Assembly: GCA_016930075.1 (NCBI GenBank)
Contig: JAFGHS010000059.1
Location: 1-46,147, forward strand
DNA: 46,147 bases
Source of the DNA: Deltaproteobacteria bacterium
GTDB taxonomy: Bacteria > Desulfobacterota > Syntrophia > Syntrophales > JAFGHS01
Direction of reading: 5' to 3'
Under the pieces are notes generated by a model, which saw only the letters and a list, made by a program, of their open reading frames with translations, ran no database searches and was not told the origin of the DNA. Shown here piece after piece: positions 8,043 through 17,230 of the stretch (position 1 is its first letter; each line of letters opens with the position of its first letter). The translations under genes were made by a program, and so were the position numbers.

Positions 8043-9623
8043 TTGAAAACAGAAATCATGTGTTTGCGCATACTCCTTACCGTATTATCGACGCTCCTTT
8101 TTAATTTGTGTTTCCCGGATGGACGCTTTCCGCATCTTGCCTGGATAGCGATGGTTCCCTGGTTTCTGGCCCTTCGCGGCGCCGCCCCGGGGACGGGATT
8201 TTTGTTGGGACTGCTCTACGGGCTTGCCGGATGGTTCAGTTCCATCTGGTGGCTTGCCGGAGGCGTTGAAAACTGGTTTCACTATGGCGCCGTTGCGTCA
8301 TGGCTCATCGCTTTTTCCTTCTGCGTTTATCATGCTGCCGCCTATGCCGTTTTCGGGTTTCTGCACGGCGTTTTTCAATGGCCGGATAAAAGATTCGGCG
8401 CCCCGGCGGCGAGTGCCTGTCTGACCGTTCTGGTGTGCCTTTCCCCGGCTGTTCCCGGCAATATCACCCACAGCCTGTATAACCAGCCGCTGTTCATTCA
8501 GTTGCTCGATCTGGGCGGGGTGAGTCTGCTTTTTTTTGTGATCGCGCTTGTCAACTGGCTTTCCGCCGATTTAATCCGATGGAAATTAAGAAAAGAGAAA
8601 TTTATTCCCGTTGTCATCTCCCTGGTTCTCATTTTCGCTTTTGTTTGCGGATACGGGAAATTCCGGCTGGACGAGCTAAACGCTATGGAGAAAAATGCGC
8701 CCGGTGAACATACCGTCCGCATTGCCGCCGTCCAGCCGAACCTGCCGCTCGGGCCTGATTATCATGACAGAAGCCGGACGCAGATGGGTATTTTCAAAAG
8801 CGCTGTTGCCCGCACCCGGGAAATTATGTTGCAGGACAAGCAAATCGATCTTGCCGTCTGGCCCGAAATTCCTCTGCCTGTCGGTTGTCAATGCGGGATA
8901 CAAAAGCAGGCCGGATTTGTCGATGTCGTCCGGCAAACAGGACGGCCGCTTATCATCGGCTGTCAGGAAACCGGCCCCGGCAAAAAACCGTTATTTTTCA
9001 ATGCGGCCATGCTCATTGAAAAGGACGGCGGTTGCGGCGCCGGATACCGCAAGCGCATCCTTGTCCCTTTTTCGGAATACCTGCCTTATGAACGTGAATT
9101 TTCTTTCCTGCGCCGGATTTTTAAAAGAGGGGCGTCCTACAGCCGGGGGACGGATGCCGTCGTCATGGACATCGGCCGGGGGCGCAGGATTATTCCCAGT
9201 ATCTGCTACGAAGCGACATTTTCCCATACGATAAGGGACGGGGCGCGCCTCGGCGGAAACATCATCGTGAATATGGTTGACGACGCCTGGTTCGGAGAAA
9301 ATGACGCTTCCCTTATCCACATGTCTTTGGCGCTTTTCCGGTCGGTGGAATACCGGATGCCTTATGTCCGGGCAACCAACTCCGGTGTCGGTGTTTTTGT
9401 CCGGGCTACCGGTGAGATCGTCCCCGGATCGATAACGCCGCTTTTTAAAACTGCAGCAACGATTCACACGCTTTATGTGCCGCAAAAACGGTCCCCGTAT
9501 TTCCATCTGGGCGATGCATTTCTGTATTTCCTGCTTTTCGGCTTGCTGACCGGCCTTGCCGTCCGGATGCTGCGCAGAATTCCGGCGCTGTCTCGGAGGA
9601 AAGCAATACCGGGTAAACAATAG
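8043..9623 (+). CDS. lnt: Apolipoprotein N-acyltransferase
   Basis: About 526 residues. An inner-membrane enzyme that transfers an acyl chain from phospholipid to the N-terminal Cys of lipoproteins, the last step of lipoprotein maturation. The first ~210 residues contain six or so membrane helices. The nitrilase-like periplasmic domain has all three catalytic sites: Glu in AVWPEIP, Lys in YRKRILVPFSEYLP, and Cys in SICYEATF. A final membrane helix follows (YFLLFGLLTGLAV). The start is uncertain: TTG at 8043 is only 2 bases from AAGGAG, while ATG at 8058 is 17 bases away; there is a stop codon just upstream of both. It converges on the ADC-like gene. Confidence 0.93.
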   Translation: MKTEIMCLRILLTVLSTLLFNLCFPDGRFPHLAWIAMVPWFLALRGAAPGTGFLLGLLYGLAGWFSSIWWLAGGVENWFHYGAVASWLIAFSFCVYHAAAYAVFGFLHGVFQWPDKRFGAPAASACLTVLVCLSPAVPGNITHSLYNQPLFIQLLDLGGVSLLFFVIALVNWLSADLIRWKLRKEKFIPVVISLVLIFAFVCGYGKFRLDELNAMEKNAPGEHTVRIAAVQPNLPLGPDYHDRSRTQMGIFKSAVARTREIMLQDKQIDLAVWPEIPLPVGCQCGIQKQAGFVDVVRQTGRPLIIGCQETGPGKKPLFFNAAMLIEKDGGCGAGYRKRILVPFSEYLPYEREFSFLRRIFKRGASYSRGTDAVVMDIGRGRRIIPSICYEATFSHTIRDGARLGGNIIVNMVDDAWFGENDASLIHMSLALFRSVEYRMPYVRATNSGVGVFVRATGEIVPGSITPLFKTAATIHTLYVPQKRSPYFHLGDAFLYFLLFGLLTGLAVRMLRRIPALSRRKAIPGKQ

Positions 9624-9651
9624 CAGCGTGGCGCAGCATCCGCTCTGTGGC

Positions 9652-10416
9652 CTATTGATGGCGCAGCTTATGATTGATGACAAACCAGCGAAAACTCGCA
9701 AGGCCGACGGGCAGCATATAGGCGCCGCCGATAATATCGATGACGGTCATGCGTCCATTGAAAGGGTTGCCGTCGATCAACCGGGCGATGGGATCAACAA
9801 CCGATTCGTTGAGGGTCAGTTTGATCGGGGTTTCATAAGACTCCGTGACGGTTTCCTTGGCGCGGAACAGCCAGATGGGATGAAAAATAAAGAACTGACC
9901 GGGGCTTCGCACGTTAAAGGTTTTCATGCCCAGGACCGGCGCCGGGTTTGTCTCCGATTTTCCCATGGCGCCATCCATGCTTAAAATCTCAACCCCCCGC
10001 CGTTTAACGCTTGCATGGATATGGGTTTTCGTCTCTTCAAAAATGAATTCACCCATTTTTTTCGGATAGCCGAGATGCTCTCTGCCGTAAATCATGGCCG
10101 AATCGTCATCGACGATCATCCAGGGGCAATGGACTCCCCGGCCCAGCGGCGTCCGCACATGGAGCAGAAGGGCCGCTTCATGATAGGGCACGGAGAAGCT
10201 GTTTTTAACATAATTGGCGATAAACAGGGTTGCCTTCGCTTCTTTTGTCGGCGTCATGAAAAGAGGAAGGATGGCCTTGACCTGCCGTTTGTCGATGGGC
10301 ACATCGCAAAGGACAATCCTGGCGCCGTCCCACATATTGGAATTTTTCGCCGCAAGGACGCTGACATCCGCCCACTCCTGTTTAAACGTCATCATATCCC
10401 GTTGCCGCTTTTCCAT
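9652..10416 (-). CDS. Acetoacetate decarboxylase (ADC) family protein
   Basis: 254 residues, the usual ADC length. The family signature GREHLGYPKKMGEF is present near residue 115, including the twin lysines; the first forms the Schiff base in acetoacetate decarboxylase and the second tunes its pKa. Related enzymes act as decarboxylases, hydratases or aldolases on beta-keto acids, so the exact substrate is open. ATG at 10416 has an ideal AAAGGAGG RBS. It is the last gene of the acyl-CoA operon (16035 to 9652), 18 bp after the alkylsulfatase-like MBL gene. It may handle keto acids produced by the upstream dehydrogenases. Confidence 0.88.
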   Translation of the reverse strand: MEKRQRDMMTFKQEWADVSVLAAKNSNMWDGARIVLCDVPIDKRQVKAILPLFMTPTKEAKATLFIANYVKNSFSVPYHEAALLLHVRTPLGRGVHCPWMIVDDDSAMIYGREHLGYPKKMGEFIFEETKTHIHASVKRRGVEILSMDGAMGKSETNPAPVLGMKTFNVRSPGQFFIFHPIWLFRAKETVTESYETPIKLTLNESVVDPIARLIDGNPFNGRMTVIDIIGGAYMLPVGLASFRWFVINHKLRHQ

Positions 10417-10434
10417 AAATCCTCCTTTGCTTGC

Positions 10435-11868
10435 CTAAGGTTTGTATCCGGCCTTTTTCCGTTCCATCGCCGCGGCGGAGCGGTAAAAGCCGAACATGTT
10501 TAAATTCTGGTTCAGATAGCCGAGATAGTCGAGGGAATAGGATTTGATGATTCTCGCCGTCTTCTCGTCGGGATTGGCCTTGATGACCAGATCGGCCAGT
10601 TCAACGGCCAGTTGATGTTCCCCAAGCTTCTGCGCTTTGATGGCGCGCGTCAGGACTTTGTCGACGCCCCCGGATAACTGTATGAGTTCGCGGGAAAAGA
10701 CGGCGGCGGGCAGGGGATTGAGACCGGCGCCCCGGCCGTCATACCAGCCCGTGTAACAGTGATAGATTCCTCTGACGGCCCAATCCACACGACCGTAGCC
10801 TTCCCTGAGATCGGGGAGGCGGGCGTATTGGTCCGGCAAACGGATCGTCCTCACCGCTTCTTCGACGGTTTTTCCCGCATTGATGGCCTTGATCGTCTCG
10901 TCATGGATATATTTCGTCGCGTCCCGGTATTGACCGATCCGTTGCCGGATTTCCGTCCGCCCCCGGAGGGCAAGGCCGTGGCAGGGCGCGAGATAATCGG
11001 GATCAAGATTCAGGATTTTTTCCAGACCGGCGATCCAGTCTTCCGCCGACCGTGGGGCAAGCATGGGTGTGGAGAGATTGGGAAAGCTTGCGTAAAAAAG
11101 GTCCCCGGAAATGACGAGTTTCTTTTGGGGCAGCCGGATAATCAAATGCCCCGGCGCTTCTCCGCCCGTTTCGTAGAGTTCAAAGACCGTGTCATCCTGT
11201 TTGAAGGTATAGTATTTGTCAAAGGTGACCGTCGGCCAGACCAGGGTTTCCCCTGTAAATCCTTTATAGCGAACGTCGATGGGAATTTTCAGGGCATAGT
11301 CCTCATCAAAACTGCCCGACTGGATTTGCCGGCTCCGTCGGAGAAACGGTTCCATCCATCCCTGCTCTCTCTTCAGAAATTCCACAGTCGTCCGGGTCGC
11401 AATGATTTGTGTCCCCGCTTCTTTAAAAACGGGCGTACCGAAAATATGGTCCACATGGCCGTGGGTATAGATGATGGTTTTGACGGGTTTGCCGGTTATT
11501 TTCCGGAATTCGGCCAGAATCTGGCGGGCGCTTTTTGCGTTTTCCGTCGTATCGACGATCACGAGGCCATGCGCCGTCTCCACCATGACGACATTGCCGA
11601 GGGCGTAGTTGTTGGCGATATAAATCCCGTCCATGACCTTTTCGATGGTTTTCTTGGACATGGCCCTGATATTTGCCAACTGCTCTTTGTTCGGGAAGGC
11701 AAACTTCGGCCGTGGCGGCGGCGTATATTGAATCGTCGATGCCCCCGGCGCATCGGGCATCCGAACAACGGGCACGGAGGATTTCCAGGTAAAAACAGAA
11801 AAAAACAGCAGGATAATGAGTACGGAAATAACGGCGCACAAGACGCCGATGACTATTTTTGTCGACAT
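10435..11868 (-). CDS. Membrane-anchored MBL hydrolase with alkylsulfatase-like dimerisation domain
   Basis: 477 residues. Residues 1-30 form an uncleaved signal anchor, so the catalytic part should face the periplasm. The MBL motif is THGHVDHIFG near residue 138, followed by GGEAPGH, ISGDLFY and PCHGLAL as the other ligand regions. The second half (YHCYTGWYDG, then GGVDKVLTRA and LGEHQLAVELADLV) resembles the dimerisation domain of SdsA-type secondary alkylsulfatases. A helical sterol-carrier-like third domain is absent, so it is shorter than SdsA1. ATG at 11868 uses a GGAGGAGGG RBS embedded in the end of the SDR gene. The hydrolysed bond is not certain. Confidence 0.85.
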   Translation of the reverse strand: MSTKIVIGVLCAVISVLIILLFFSVFTWKSSVPVVRMPDAPGASTIQYTPPPRPKFAFPNKEQLANIRAMSKKTIEKVMDGIYIANNYALGNVVMVETAHGLVIVDTTENAKSARQILAEFRKITGKPVKTIIYTHGHVDHIFGTPVFKEAGTQIIATRTTVEFLKREQGWMEPFLRRSRQIQSGSFDEDYALKIPIDVRYKGFTGETLVWPTVTFDKYYTFKQDDTVFELYETGGEAPGHLIIRLPQKKLVISGDLFYASFPNLSTPMLAPRSAEDWIAGLEKILNLDPDYLAPCHGLALRGRTEIRQRIGQYRDATKYIHDETIKAINAGKTVEEAVRTIRLPDQYARLPDLREGYGRVDWAVRGIYHCYTGWYDGRGAGLNPLPAAVFSRELIQLSGGVDKVLTRAIKAQKLGEHQLAVELADLVIKANPDEKTARIIKSYSLDYLGYLNQNLNMFGFYRSAAAMERKKAGYKP

Positions 11869-11872
11869 CGGT

Positions 11873-12700
11873 TTATCCCTCCTCCAATCGCATGTCTACC
11901 CGGGACTTGGCCAGATTTTTTTGCATCATCCATTGGACAACGCCCGGGAAAAAACGCTGCATCCACCAGAGCCACTTGGCTGCTGCGGTTACAACAATAA
12001 GCCGTTTGTTTTTCATAACGCCTTTGAGAATCTCTGCGGCGCATCGCTCCGGCGTCATGGAGAGGCTCTTCGGCAGGCGCTCTATAACCTTTTCCCGGTC
12101 AAATTTGATCATTTTGGAATCATAGAATATCCGGGTGTCGATATGGCCCGGACAAACGGCGGTAACCTTGACGCCCAGGTCCCTGCCTTCGATCCGCAAG
12201 GCGCCGGACAAGCCGACGACGCCGAACTTGCTGGCGACATAGGAGCAGGTGCCGGGAAACGGGACGAGCCCTTCAATGGATGCCGTATTGACGATATGGC
12301 CGAAGCCCTGGGCAACCATCACGGGATAGGCGGCGGCAACGCCGTTTATGACCCCCATCAGATTCACGTTGACGACGTCGCGCCAGTCGTTGATGCTGCA
12401 ATCACGCGCCTCGGCGCCGACGACAATGCCGGCGTTGTTAAAAATGTAATCAAGCCTGCCGTGCCGGGAGATCGTTTCATCCACCACCTTTTTGACCTGA
12501 TCAAAATCCGCGACGTCGAGAACGCAGGCGGTGAGGCGATCCTGAAGAACCGACGAGGCAATAATATCTTTGATCCGGTCCGTGTTAATGTCCGCGAGGA
12601 CGACAACGGCCCCCGACCGGAGCAACGCTTCGCCTAGTGCCCTGCCGATGCCGGAGCCGGCGCCGGTGACGATGGCCACTTTATCCGTAAAGTCCTTCAA
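11873..12700 (-). CDS. Short-chain dehydrogenase/reductase
   Basis: 275 residues from TTG at 12700, preceded by AAAGGAGG at 9 bases; upstream codons in the same frame have no start with an RBS. It shows the Rossmann motif TGAGSGIG near residue 12, NNAG near 90, the catalytic Ser in NTASIEG and YVASK with the catalytic Tyr and Lys. It oxidises or reduces a hydroxy/keto group with NAD(P). The last ~60 residues (ERCAAEILKGVMKNKRLIVV, then a hydrophobic segment) are typical of classical SDRs with a membrane-associating tail. It sits in the acyl-CoA operon, 119 bp after the TetR gene, so a 3-hydroxyacyl or alcohol substrate is plausible. Confidence 0.9.
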   Translation of the reverse strand: MKDFTDKVAIVTGAGSGIGRALGEALLRSGAVVVLADINTDRIKDIIASSVLQDRLTACVLDVADFDQVKKVVDETISRHGRLDYIFNNAGIVVGAEARDCSINDWRDVVNVNLMGVINGVAAAYPVMVAQGFGHIVNTASIEGLVPFPGTCSYVASKFGVVGLSGALRIEGRDLGVKVTAVCPGHIDTRIFYDSKMIKFDREKVIERLPKSLSMTPERCAAEILKGVMKNKRLIVVTAAAKWLWWMQRFFPGVVQWMMQKNLAKSRVDMRLEEG

Positions 12701-12819
12701 ATCAACACTCCTCCTTTGCCCGTTTTGCTGAAATCTATGCCACTGCAAAATCCGGAGCCCCGCTGTCCCATAAATACGGGCCCATGACTCCCTGACCTTT
12801 GAACCCGGAAACCTCTCTT

Positions 12820-13440
12820 CTATGTGTTTCTTGGCTTCTTCTGCCCTTTTAGCCGGTCTTCGATGTATTTCAGGGAAGCCAGAACGCTGTCTCTGGAGAT
12901 TGTCTCGGTTTTTCCCATGATATACATCGTCGAAAACAACAGATCGCAGGCCAGGACCCACCAGGCCGCCGTATCGATGTCGAAATCCTTTTCGTAGGCG
13001 CCTCTGTTTTTGTCTGCCGCATAACCTTCCCGAATGAACGCGTGCTCTTCCTGCATGATCTCCCAGGCTTTTTCCCGGATCATAGGATCAATGGCGACCA
13101 TGGCTTTCACCACGCACGACCTGTAGCGGCCTTCCTCTTCCCGGTTGCTGTGGTAAAGGGCGGCAAAGGCCCGGATGCTCGTTGTATCGCCGCTGCTATT
13201 TTCATGAAGGGGCCCGGTCTTGTAGCGTTCAAGGATGGTTTCGTAGATATAATCCAGCATGGCCAGCTGGAGCTCCTGTTTGCTTTTGTAATGGTTATAG
13301 ATCAGGGCCTGATTGATGCCGGCTTCTTCAGCGATAAGGGCGACGGTTGCACTGTCGTAATTTAACCGGGAGACAATGTTGATGGTCGCTTCGATGATCG
13401 ATATTTTTCTTGCATCCCCTGTCATTCTTTTGCGTTTCAT
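12820..13440 (-). CDS. TetR-family transcriptional regulator
   Basis: 206 residues. The N-terminal helix-turn-helix is clear (ALIAEEAGINQALIYNHYKS, residues 33-52), followed by a helical ligand-binding domain with Trp/Tyr-rich helices. It is probably a ligand-responsive repressor of the operon it sits in; acyl-CoA ligands are common for TetR proteins in such contexts. The ATG at 13440 begins a few bases after the stop of the acyl-CoA dehydrogenase gene, which suggests translational coupling. The proposed operator is the dyad at 16112-16125 in front of the first gene of the operon. Being inside the operon, it would regulate its own synthesis. Confidence 0.9.
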   Translation of the reverse strand: MKRKRMTGDARKISIIEATINIVSRLNYDSATVALIAEEAGINQALIYNHYKSKQELQLAMLDYIYETILERYKTGPLHENSSGDTTSIRAFAALYHSNREEEGRYRSCVVKAMVAIDPMIREKAWEIMQEEHAFIREGYAADKNRGAYEKDFDIDTAAWWVLACDLLFSTMYIMGKTETISRDSVLASLKYIEDRLKGQKKPRNT

Positions 13441-13444
13441 GTCT

Positions 13445-14563
13445 TCAAGGATTCCTTTTCAATATTTCCAGTCGCTTCACCGGCACACTGCCGAAGACGG
13501 CCTGCAATTGCTTGGCGTCCCGCATCCGTTTTTCCTGCCCGTATTCATGCATATACCCGTACCCGCCAAGGACCTGGACGCCGTCGGCAGTCGCACGCGT
13601 GACGGCTGTTGATGCGAGCGTCTGGATGGAAAGGAGCGCGGAAGGAGGGCAGGGTTCTTTTTCGTCCGCCAGGCGGCAGGCTTCATTCACGGCGACGGTT
13701 CCCATATCGATCCAGGCAATCATATTCGAAAGCATCATGCGGACCATGTCATGATCGATAATCTGCTTTTTGCCCTGATAGCGCTCTTCAGCGTACCGGC
13801 GGGCAGCGGCACAGGCGCCCTTCAGAATTCCCAGGGCTATGGCCGTGAGGGGACCGCGAAACCTTTCGCAGAGCCCTTCATAGTGTTTTATGCCGTCATT
13901 GTTGCCGATGACGGCATCGGCCGGCATGGATACATGGTGCAGCGTCAGATCGGCAATGGGGCAGGCCCGGAGTCCGAGACTCACGATGGGATCGCCGATC
14001 GTTACCCCCGCCGCTTTGCATAAAACCCGGAACAACCGGATGCCCTTCCCGTTTTGCATGACCACGGGGATGATCACCTCATCAGCGACAGGCAGACAGG
14101 GGATGTAGCTTACAGACCCGTTCAGGATAAATCCGTTTCCCTGAGTTGCAGCCTTAACGGAATCGGGACGCTCCACCGGATCGGCATAGACGGGCAGGGC
14201 GACCAGGGTTTCGCCGCCGCCCGTGGATTCAACAAATCCCTGCCTTATCCCGGTTGTTTCCCCGGATTCCATGCGAAGCTGTGCCGCTATGGACTGGATC
14301 AGGATGATGAGGGCGATTGAGGCGTCTTCACGGGCGATTTCCTCGAGGACGGCGCCCAGCATCCGCATGCCGGCGCCGCTTGCTTCCTCCGTCAGGGTTG
14401 GGCGCAGGAATCCGTTTTCGGCAAGCTTCTGCATGAGGGGGTGATTGAAGGCGGCAAAGGGGTAGCGGTCGGATTCGAGCGCTGCCGGTCGAATCTCCCT
14501 TTTTGCAAAATCGGCGACGATCTGCCGGATGGTCTTGATTTCATCTGTGCCGATGGTTGTCAT
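13445..14563 (-). CDS. Acyl-CoA dehydrogenase, catalytic Glu position substituted
   Basis: 372 residues with the full three-domain layout. The N-terminal helical domain has IRPAALESDRYPFA and the C-terminal domain ends with GGYGYMHEYGQEKRMRDAKQ. The usual final motif, with the catalytic Glu in a YEGT-like context right after RDAK, reads AVFGSVPVKR here, so that Glu is absent. Some relatives place the base elsewhere (as isovaleryl-CoA dehydrogenase does), so activity is not excluded. The start overlaps the stop of the 491-residue dehydrogenase by 4 bp, so the two are coupled and may work as a heteromer, with this chain perhaps non-catalytic. Confidence 0.88.
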   Translation of the reverse strand: MTTIGTDEIKTIRQIVADFAKREIRPAALESDRYPFAAFNHPLMQKLAENGFLRPTLTEEASGAGMRMLGAVLEEIAREDASIALIILIQSIAAQLRMESGETTGIRQGFVESTGGGETLVALPVYADPVERPDSVKAATQGNGFILNGSVSYIPCLPVADEVIIPVVMQNGKGIRLFRVLCKAAGVTIGDPIVSLGLRACPIADLTLHHVSMPADAVIGNNDGIKHYEGLCERFRGPLTAIALGILKGACAAARRYAEERYQGKKQIIDHDMVRMMLSNMIAWIDMGTVAVNEACRLADEKEPCPPSALLSIQTLASTAVTRATADGVQVLGGYGYMHEYGQEKRMRDAKQLQAVFGSVPVKRLEILKRNP

Positions 14564-16035
14564 GGCCGTCCTCCGCTGAATGGATTGACGCCCGGCAGGT
14601 TTCGAGCGATAAAATGGTTAAACATGTGGAGCCGGTTCAACTGATTGGTCCCCTCGAAAATCTGGCACAGCTTGATGTCCCGGAAGAGCTTTTCCGCCCC
14701 GGCTTCATGGCGCAGGCCGTGTTCACCCATCATCTCCAGGGCGAGATGGCAATTCTCCATTCCCGTATCGCTCCCTACCACTTTGGCCAGACTGGAATAG
14801 AACTGGAGCCGCTCATTATCCTCCCGCGGTTTTCCGAAAAAACCCTTCAGCATGGCATCCCGCACCCGTTGACTGTAGCGGATGCGCCGGGCAATGGGGC
14901 TTTGATAGAGCCGCTCAAACCAGCGGGCGTTCATAAAAGCCGGGAGGGCTCCCGGTAAAACCGCCGTGAACAGGACGCACCCGGCCTCAAGGTAAACAGC
15001 GCGCGCCATGTACACATTCATCAGCATATTCGTCAGCATCTCCTGGGCCCATTGATGATGGATGAGCGTTTTTCCTTTCCACAGGCGGGTCTTGGCAAAG
15101 GCCAGGGCCGTTTCGAAAGCGCCGCGGGCGACGCCCGTTCCCATGGCCCCCACGGCAATGCGCGTCATTCCCAGGACGCTGTGGAGGATTCTTTCCCGAT
15201 AGGCGGCAGGGATGTCCTCACCATCGTAAACGATATTTTCGTTTGGGACGAAGCAGCCGTCAAAGACAAGTTCACTGGCGCTTCCCGCCTTCATTCCCAT
15301 TTTCTCTTCGATTCTGCCCAGGTTGAATCCGGGGCTGTCTTTGGGCACCAGAAACATGCTCAGGGTTTCGGCGGGTCTTTTGAGGTCGAACGGCGCGACA
15401 ATGACGTGCAGATTTGCCGTATGGCCGCCGCTGATAAAACATTTGTTGCCGCTGATGAGAGCGCCGCCTTCGACTCTGCCGGCACGGGAGACGAGCCTGG
15501 CATGGGGCAGCAGATCGAACTCCTCCACATCCGAGCCCGCCATAGGCTCCGTGATGGCACAGTCGACCAGGTAAGGCCTGCCTGCCCGCTCCTCCGAGAC
15601 GACCTTTGCCGCAACCCGCTCAAAAATTTTCAGGTTCTGAGACACCGTCAAGGCGGCCATGCCCAGTCCATGACCAGCCAGAACGCCCGCCTGAAACGCC
15701 GGATCGACGGAAGACATTTCTTCGATGCATGGATTTATGCCGTACATCACGCCGCTTCCGCCGCCGCCTATGAATCCGGGAATAAACAGACTCAGCATCC
15801 TGTGTTTGACAGCCAGGGCAAGGATGTCGTCAGGCAGGGCATTTTTATCTTTCTGAACAGCCAGATCCGCACTCAAAACCAGCGGTCGCAGATGGTGCTG
15901 AGCAAATTCCCTGACCGCTTCGAAATCTTTCCTGGCAGACAAGATCGCCTTCTTTTTAATGGTTCCCAAGTGACTCAGACCTGCAAAGCTGTCTTCAAAG
16001 CTGAACAATCCGGGGTCATCAAAATCCAATCGCAT
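14560..16035 (-). CDS. Acyl-CoA dehydrogenase, large form
   Basis: 491 residues, about 100 longer than usual. It oxidises an acyl-CoA to the 2,3-enoyl-CoA with FAD and passes electrons to ETF or a similar carrier. Visible motifs are DCAITEPMAGSD (FAD/substrate loop) and ISGNKCFISGG. Near the end, FRDIKLCQIFEGTNQLNR has the catalytic Glu. The extra length lies mainly in an N-terminal extension and in residues ~370-415 (FMNARWFERLYQSPIARRIR region). It is the first gene of the six-gene minus-strand operon. The region upstream holds the proposed TetR operator. Confidence 0.92.
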   Translation of the reverse strand: MRLDFDDPGLFSFEDSFAGLSHLGTIKKKAILSARKDFEAVREFAQHHLRPLVLSADLAVQKDKNALPDDILALAVKHRMLSLFIPGFIGGGGSGVMYGINPCIEEMSSVDPAFQAGVLAGHGLGMAALTVSQNLKIFERVAAKVVSEERAGRPYLVDCAITEPMAGSDVEEFDLLPHARLVSRAGRVEGGALISGNKCFISGGHTANLHVIVAPFDLKRPAETLSMFLVPKDSPGFNLGRIEEKMGMKAGSASELVFDGCFVPNENIVYDGEDIPAAYRERILHSVLGMTRIAVGAMGTGVARGAFETALAFAKTRLWKGKTLIHHQWAQEMLTNMLMNVYMARAVYLEAGCVLFTAVLPGALPAFMNARWFERLYQSPIARRIRYSQRVRDAMLKGFFGKPREDNERLQFYSSLAKVVGSDTGMENCHLALEMMGEHGLRHEAGAEKLFRDIKLCQIFEGTNQLNRLHMFNHFIARNLPGVNPFSGGRP

Positions 16036-16103
16036 CGTTTTTCTCCGTCATGTGATCCGACGACGGCTTTCTTATCCTATTCCGCCGCATTTCGATGAGC
16101 ATC

Positions 16104-16125
16104 TTTATAACTAAGTGTTTACTTA
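16104..16125 (-). promoter_or_regulatory. Proposed TetR operator and -10 box of the acyl-CoA operon
   Basis: TAAGT-GTTT-ACTTA (16112-16125) is a perfect 5-bp dyad with a 4-nt centre; a second ACTTA follows immediately. On the minus strand TATAAA (16104-16109) could be the -10 box, which would place the dyad within the promoter spacer, as expected for repression by the TetR protein encoded in the same operon. Confidence 0.5.
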
Positions 16126-16384
16126 CTTATGTGTTTAAGGCGTCGTTGTCAAGCGAAAAGATGTCCCCCCTGTCCGGGCTTCTCGATGCAGGCCATCATG
16201 CTGATGTGAAAACAATCGGGCGCACTTGGCAACTGAAAGAATCCTCAGGTCCTGCTTGCGATCAGTAGCAGCCTTCTTCATTTTTTCGCCGGAATAACGG
16301 TGGTGAGCGGTCATTCATGTTTCGGTGCAATGATTTCCATACCTTGTCGAAAAAAAACAGTTGTGAAAATATTCGTTCGGGATT
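16126..16384. other. Divergent intergenic region
   Basis: This stretch lies between the acyl-CoA operon and the DUF486 gene. Apart from the operator just before it, I see no gene, RNA or clear repeat here. Confidence 0.5.
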
Positions 16385-16774
16385 ATGGTGCGCCGAAAAA
16401 AATCGGATAGAAATTTAAATATGCCTCCTGTTATAAAAACCGTTTTGTTGCTGCTGGCAAGCAATGTCTTTATGACCTTCGCCTGGTATGCCCATCTCAA
16501 AGAATTGAATGGCAAGCCCTGGATTCTGGCGGCCATCGCCAGTTGGGGCATTGCCCTGTTTGAATACCTTTTGCAGGTTCCTGCCAACCGGATTGGTTAT
16601 CAGGAACTTAATGTCGGCCAACTGAAAATACTCCAGGAAGTCATTACCTTAAGCGTCTTTGTTCCCTTTTCCGTTTTATACATGAAGGAGCCCCTGAAAA
16701 TGGATTATCTGTGGGCTACCCTCTGCATCATGGGCGCTGTCTTTTTCATCTTTCGCAGCAAATTGATGGGGTAA
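16385..16774 (+). CDS. DUF486 / DMT-family small membrane protein
   Basis: Up to 129 residues; the internal ATG at 16421 (MPPVIKTVLLLL) is the likelier start by family pattern, but neither start has a good RBS. Four membrane helices are visible (VLLLLASNVFMTFAW, ILAAIASWGIALFEYLL, ITLSVFVPFSVLYM, WATLCIMGAVFFIF). The conserved patterns FMTFAWYAHLK and VPANRIGY match DUF486, which is related to EamA/DMT small multidrug-type exporters. The function is not established. It is followed by a non-coding stretch of about 450 bp. Confidence 0.85.
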   Translation: MVRRKKSDRNLNMPPVIKTVLLLLASNVFMTFAWYAHLKELNGKPWILAAIASWGIALFEYLLQVPANRIGYQELNVGQLKILQEVITLSVFVPFSVLYMKEPLKMDYLWATLCIMGAVFFIFRSKLMG

Positions 16775-17230
16775 TAACCACGTCCTGCGTCTGTTAAATT
16801 GAATTAGATTGATAAGATATAACTTTTCGGATGGCCAGGGGGTTTTCGCTGCTGCTGCGTATACGGCCCTTGCCCTTTGGGAAAACCAAAGGGTCCACTT
16901 TGGGTATTTTTTTGGTTAGCCGCACATCGTTCCGGCGAAGGACTTTTTCATCCCCCTCCGTTTCGAGGAAGCAGGGGATGATGTCGTCATCGCCGTTTAT
17001 CTGCCGTTTTCCACGCGAAACGTTATGATAGCAGCCATCCATTCCAAGGCAGGGAAGTTCCGGCCTGATAAACCTTTGGAAAACGGTTCTTTTATCATTG
17101 CAAGCAAAGTGAAGCAACCTCAGAAGCGTTCGATAATATAAGAGATTGCCAGGGTTTTTTCATGATGACGCGCCGTTCCGATGGTCTGGCACAGGGGGAA
17201 CGTTATAATTGTTGACGAAGGAAATCAAAA
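16775..17230. other. Non-coding stretch with a hairpin and a degenerate element
   Basis: No convincing gene; frames on both strands (about 65-107 codons) lack an RBS and recognisable domains. An 8-bp perfect hairpin, CCCTTTGG-GAAAA-CCAAAGGG (16873-16893), could be a terminator remnant. From 17071, ACCTTTGGAAAACGGTTCTT followed by TATCATTGCAAGCAAAGTGA matches the left half of repeat family B; the right half is missing or eroded after about 17150. Confidence 0.5.

Noticed and set aside
11873-12961. A 362-residue SDR with a long N-terminal extension
   Set aside because: The first ~87 codons have no RBS or SDR homology, and a TTG with AAAGGAGG lies directly before the Rossmann fold.
16794-17117. 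Small genes on either strand in this gap
   Set aside because: No RBS, no domain, and part of the stretch is a degenerate repeat element.
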